64,000 nucleotides of DNA from the NCBI RefSeq assembly GCF_002994005.1, contig NZ_POSN01000003.1, forward strand, positions 32,352 to 96,351. The letters run 5' to 3'. How positions within the stretch are numbered: the stretch's first letter is position 1; each line of letters begins with the position of its first letter. Below, one piece after another: positions 61,334-64,000 of the stretch. The translations under genes were made by a program, and so were the position numbers. The DNA comes from Apilactobacillus quenuiae. GTDB taxonomy: Bacteria > Bacillota > Bacilli > Lactobacillales > Lactobacillaceae. A model generated the notes under the pieces. The model ran no database searches. It was not told where the DNA came from and worked only from the letters and a program-made list of their open reading frames with translations.

Positions 61334-64000
61334 TTATTTATTAATGATTTTAACATAACGTTTATTAGCAGTTATATAATCATTATTATATATTTTAAGT
61401 CTATAAATAGTGCCCATTTTACGAACAGACTTAACTTTTAAAATTGTATTTTTCTTATAGCCACGAACTTTTTTAGTTAGATTTAAATGTTTGTATTCAT
61501 TTATACCTTTAGCAATAATTTTGATTTTTCTAACTTTTTTTTCATAATAAAGCTTAGTGACATAGTTTCTTCTAGCTGTAATATAGCCAATGCTATTGCG
61601 TCCATGCATAATTCTATTTGTATAAGGACTAATTCTAATAACCTTATATCTTAAGTTTCCCTTAGATGATCTAGCATAATCAATTACTTTAAACATAGGT
61701 CTATTTATTCTGATATGTTTATTGAATCCATGTATTTTATATTTATAAATAAAATAATTTTTTCTATACATATTTAAACCCTTAATAGCATAAATCCTTT
61801 TGCCGATTATACCATGATACTTTTTATGTGAGTCATGTTTATTTGGATTTGAATGATCAGGCTTAATATGATTATTAGGACTTTGTGGATTAGAATTGTC
61901 ATCATTTGCATTTGGTATCTGAGAATTAGAACCATTATTATCATTTGTATTAGGTGTTGATGGTGAAACATCACTACCATTATTCACTAAACGATAAGTA
62001 ACGTAATTTACAATATTAGAAGAATCACCACTTATGTTAGGAATTGATGCAATAACTGTTTTATCTGGGCTATAGTTAACAATCTGAGGTGAAGTAACTT
62101 GGTTAAAAATATTATTGTTGGGATTCCATTGACCATAAGTATCTGTATTATTTACTGGATCATGTGCAACATCTCTACTAAATGATAATTTTTGTTCATC
62201 GTTAGGAGCAATTTCTTTTCCATCTACAGTTAGATATTTTACAGTAGCTGTAACATCTTTTTGTTCTAAAGAATGACTGATATTATGAGCAAAATGTAAT
62301 GTGTATCTATCATTTTCTTTATTTAAGGTGATTGAACTACTACTCAAAGGACTACTAGTCAATTTATTAAACTTATATCTTGAATCATTCAAAATTGAGC
62401 TATCAGGAACATAGTTGATTGAGCTTCCCTGACTTCCAGTTAATGTATCAGTCTTAATCAATTTATTTGATGTATCATCATAATAATTAACGTAATTATT
62501 AATAGTTTTTATAACAGTGATTGTTTGTGTTACCTTAGGATTTTGATTATTAATATTTGCTGTACCACCACCTTCTATATATCCTCTTCCATCAGGAGCA
62601 GTTTGTATACTATAAGTAACAGTATAAACACCAGGTTTATCAAATACTCCATTTTTAGGAAGATTACTAGAAGGTTCATTAAATTGGAGACTGCTAAATC
62701 TAGGTTCAGCAATATTTTTATTGTATACTCTTGCAGTTACAATTCCACTGCTAATATCGTTTTTTGGACTCCAGCTATAAGTTGGTTGATTAGTAGTTAA
62801 ATCGATTGTTTTATCTGCAACTCCAGAGATAAAGGGATATCCATTAGTATAATTTTCTGGAACATTAACAAATCTACCAGATTCGCTAAGTGAATGATTA
62901 CCACCATCATAAGTTGCGCTTGATTGTACTTCAACATTTGCTTTTAATGCGTCTGTCTCATTATGAGCATCAACTAAAACATGATTTATCAAATAATAAA
63001 TTGAGCCATATGAATTAGCACGGCTAATATTCACTTGATGATCATTAACTATATCCCAATTAATTAGAGGCTTTTCATTATTAATATTCTTATTACTAGA
63101 CAATTCTTCATTACTAACCTTGCTACCGTCTGTATTATAAATAGTAATATTATTTTGAGGATCAATAACATAATTATACTTACCATCATTACTTCGAATA
63201 ATCGCTCTTGTTGAGGAGGTATCAATTTTATAATTATCAGAAGAAAATTCTAGAGAGTTTGGTTTTGAATTATTAACAGCTTCAAAGGTCTGATAGTAAT
63301 CCCCATCAACTTTAGATGAATTTAAATCATAGAACAAATGAATGTTACTACTATCAGCTCCAAGTGCAGCGGTATTAGCATTAGCATATTTAGGATTAGC
63401 ATTAGTATATTCAAATTCATCACCCTGAACTAAATAATTAGGATATCCTACGCCACCTTGTGAAGCTCCTTTAGGAATGTTGTGAACATAATATACCTGA
63501 TCAGGTATAGCATTATTTGAACTACCCTCATAACTATAATTCCCATCAATGGTTACGGGTTGAACATTATCATTATCCTCTTGTGATCTAGTAGTCAATT
63601 TAAAAACAATATTAGATTGTACAGGTGGATATTGGCTTGCTGTAAATGTATAATTACCACCACTTTTATATTCATGAAAAATATTAGAATCATATTGAAC
63701 ATCTGAAACTTGATTAGGATCTGAAATATTAACATTAACCTTTAAGTTATTGATATTATTTTGATTATTATTAGACAAAGTTAATCCATAAGTTTGTTTA
63801 ACATTATTAGGTGACAAGGATTTATCTTTAGAAGATGGAATTGATAATGAAGTTGCAGAACTAACATTTTTATTATCTTGCAATTCTGTTGTAGCATTTT
63901 TTTGACTTAATACACTACCAAGTGAACTGTTTGCACTTAGTTTATTTGGCGTACCTTGAACATCTAATGTGCTTGATGTTCCTTGACCATTTGCTGCACC
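61334..64000 (-). CDS. Large MucBP/DUF5776 surface protein, N-terminus beyond window edge
   Basis: 889 codons are visible, open to the right edge in frame, so signal peptide and start are missing. A Ser/Asn-rich front and beta-rich modules are followed by two MucBP-like repeats (INNYVNYYDDTSNKLIKTD and VTATVKYLTVDGKEIAPND areas). A Pro/Asn linker then leads to two C-terminal DUF5776 repeats, basic and Tyr-rich (GLNMYRKNYFIYKY... and ...YKKNTILKVKSV). There is no LPXTG; the basic DUF5776 end probably binds the wall by charge. Typical of insect-associated lactobacilli. Confidence 0.87.
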   Translation of the reverse strand, partial: GAANGQGTSSTLDVQGTPNKLSANSSLGSVLSQKNATTELQDNKNVSSATSLSIPSSKDKSLSPNNVKQTYGLTLSNNNQNNINNLKVNVNISDPNQVSDVQYDSNIFHEYKSGGNYTFTASQYPPVQSNIVFKLTTRSQEDNDNVQPVTIDGNYSYEGSSNNAIPDQVYYVHNIPKGASQGGVGYPNYLVQGDEFEYTNANPKYANANTAALGADSSNIHLFYDLNSSKVDGDYYQTFEAVNNSKPNSLEFSSDNYKIDTSSTRAIIRSNDGKYNYVIDPQNNITIYNTDGSKVSNEELSSNKNINNEKPLINWDIVNDHQVNISRANSYGSIYYLINHVLVDAHNETDALKANVEVQSSATYDGGNHSLSESGRFVNVPENYTNGYPFISGVADKTIDLTTNQPTYSWSPKNDISSGIVTARVYNKNIAEPRFSSLQFNEPSSNLPKNGVFDKPGVYTVTYSIQTAPDGRGYIEGGGTANINNQNPKVTQTITVIKTINNYVNYYDDTSNKLIKTDTLTGSQGSSINYVPDSSILNDSRYKFNKLTSSPLSSSSITLNKENDRYTLHFAHNISHSLEQKDVTATVKYLTVDGKEIAPNDEQKLSFSRDVAHDPVNNTDTYGQWNPNNNIFNQVTSPQIVNYSPDKTVIASIPNISGDSSNIVNYVTYRLVNNGSDVSPSTPNTNDNNGSNSQIPNANDDNSNPQSPNNHIKPDHSNPNKHDSHKKYHGIIGKRIYAIKGLNMYRKNYFIYKYKIHGFNKHIRINRPMFKVIDYARSSKGNLRYKVIRISPYTNRIMHGRNSIGYITARRNYVTKLYYEKKVRKIKIIAKGINEYKHLNLTKKVRGYKKNTILKVKSVRKMGTIYRLKIYNNDYITANKRYVKIINK

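Overview
The window is chromosomal DNA of a low-GC, heterofermentative Lactobacillaceae. Gene content suggests a fructophilic, insect- or flower-associated lineage such as Apilactobacillus. Supporting signs are very AT-rich codon use, Gram-positive Shine-Dalgarno sites, a sucrose hydrolase plus ROK fructokinase/Pgi module, cytochrome bd genes, and MucBP/DUF5776-type surface proteins. The genus is inference. No rRNA, tRNA, CRISPR, phage or transposon was seen.

Layout. 0-5.5 kb: edge-truncated membrane gene, fumarase, a TetR/PH-like pair, a TauE exporter, two CPBP proteases. 5-7.4 kb: PadR regulator and DHA2 exporter diverging around a 47-bp near-perfect palindrome. 7.4-10 kb: ABC exporter with LytTR regulator and DUF3021 protein. 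10-19.3 kb: a respiratory block (menA, type II NADH dehydrogenase, cydABDC, polyprenyl diphosphate synthase). No DHNA-making men genes are present here, so quinone may depend on imported DHNA. 19.5-32.7 kb: amino-acid permease, secreted repeat proteins, acetolactate decarboxylase, old yellow enzyme, MFS exporter, amidotransferase-like proteins. 32.8-36.9 kb: metQNI plus a peptidase under a methionine T-box. 37-43.8 kb: SpeG, DUF805 and TM2 proteins, an Rrf2-regulated reductase, sucrose hydrolase, and a PadR-DUF1700-DUF4097 envelope operon.

43.8-44.65 kb looks empty by ordinary gene calling. It holds five consecutive mini-genes (24-52 codons) with strong ribosome binding sites, one promoter and one terminator. 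Four of the peptides end in an RLKR-like motif. This is the best candidate for an undescribed system.

44.7-56.4 kb: D,D-carboxypeptidase, PepN, a TetR/DHA2 pair paralogous to the first exporter, a matrixin protease, and Pgi/fructokinase. The last two diverge from a degenerate ROK paralogue across two perfect cre sites. 56.7-64 kb: a cell-surface locus with an XRE-TetR fusion regulator, processive glycosyltransferase, sortase A, LPXTG adhesin and a large MucBP/DUF5776 protein cut by the window edge.

Three genes appear to start at AUU after a strong Shine-Dalgarno, so their N-termini would be missed by standard callers.
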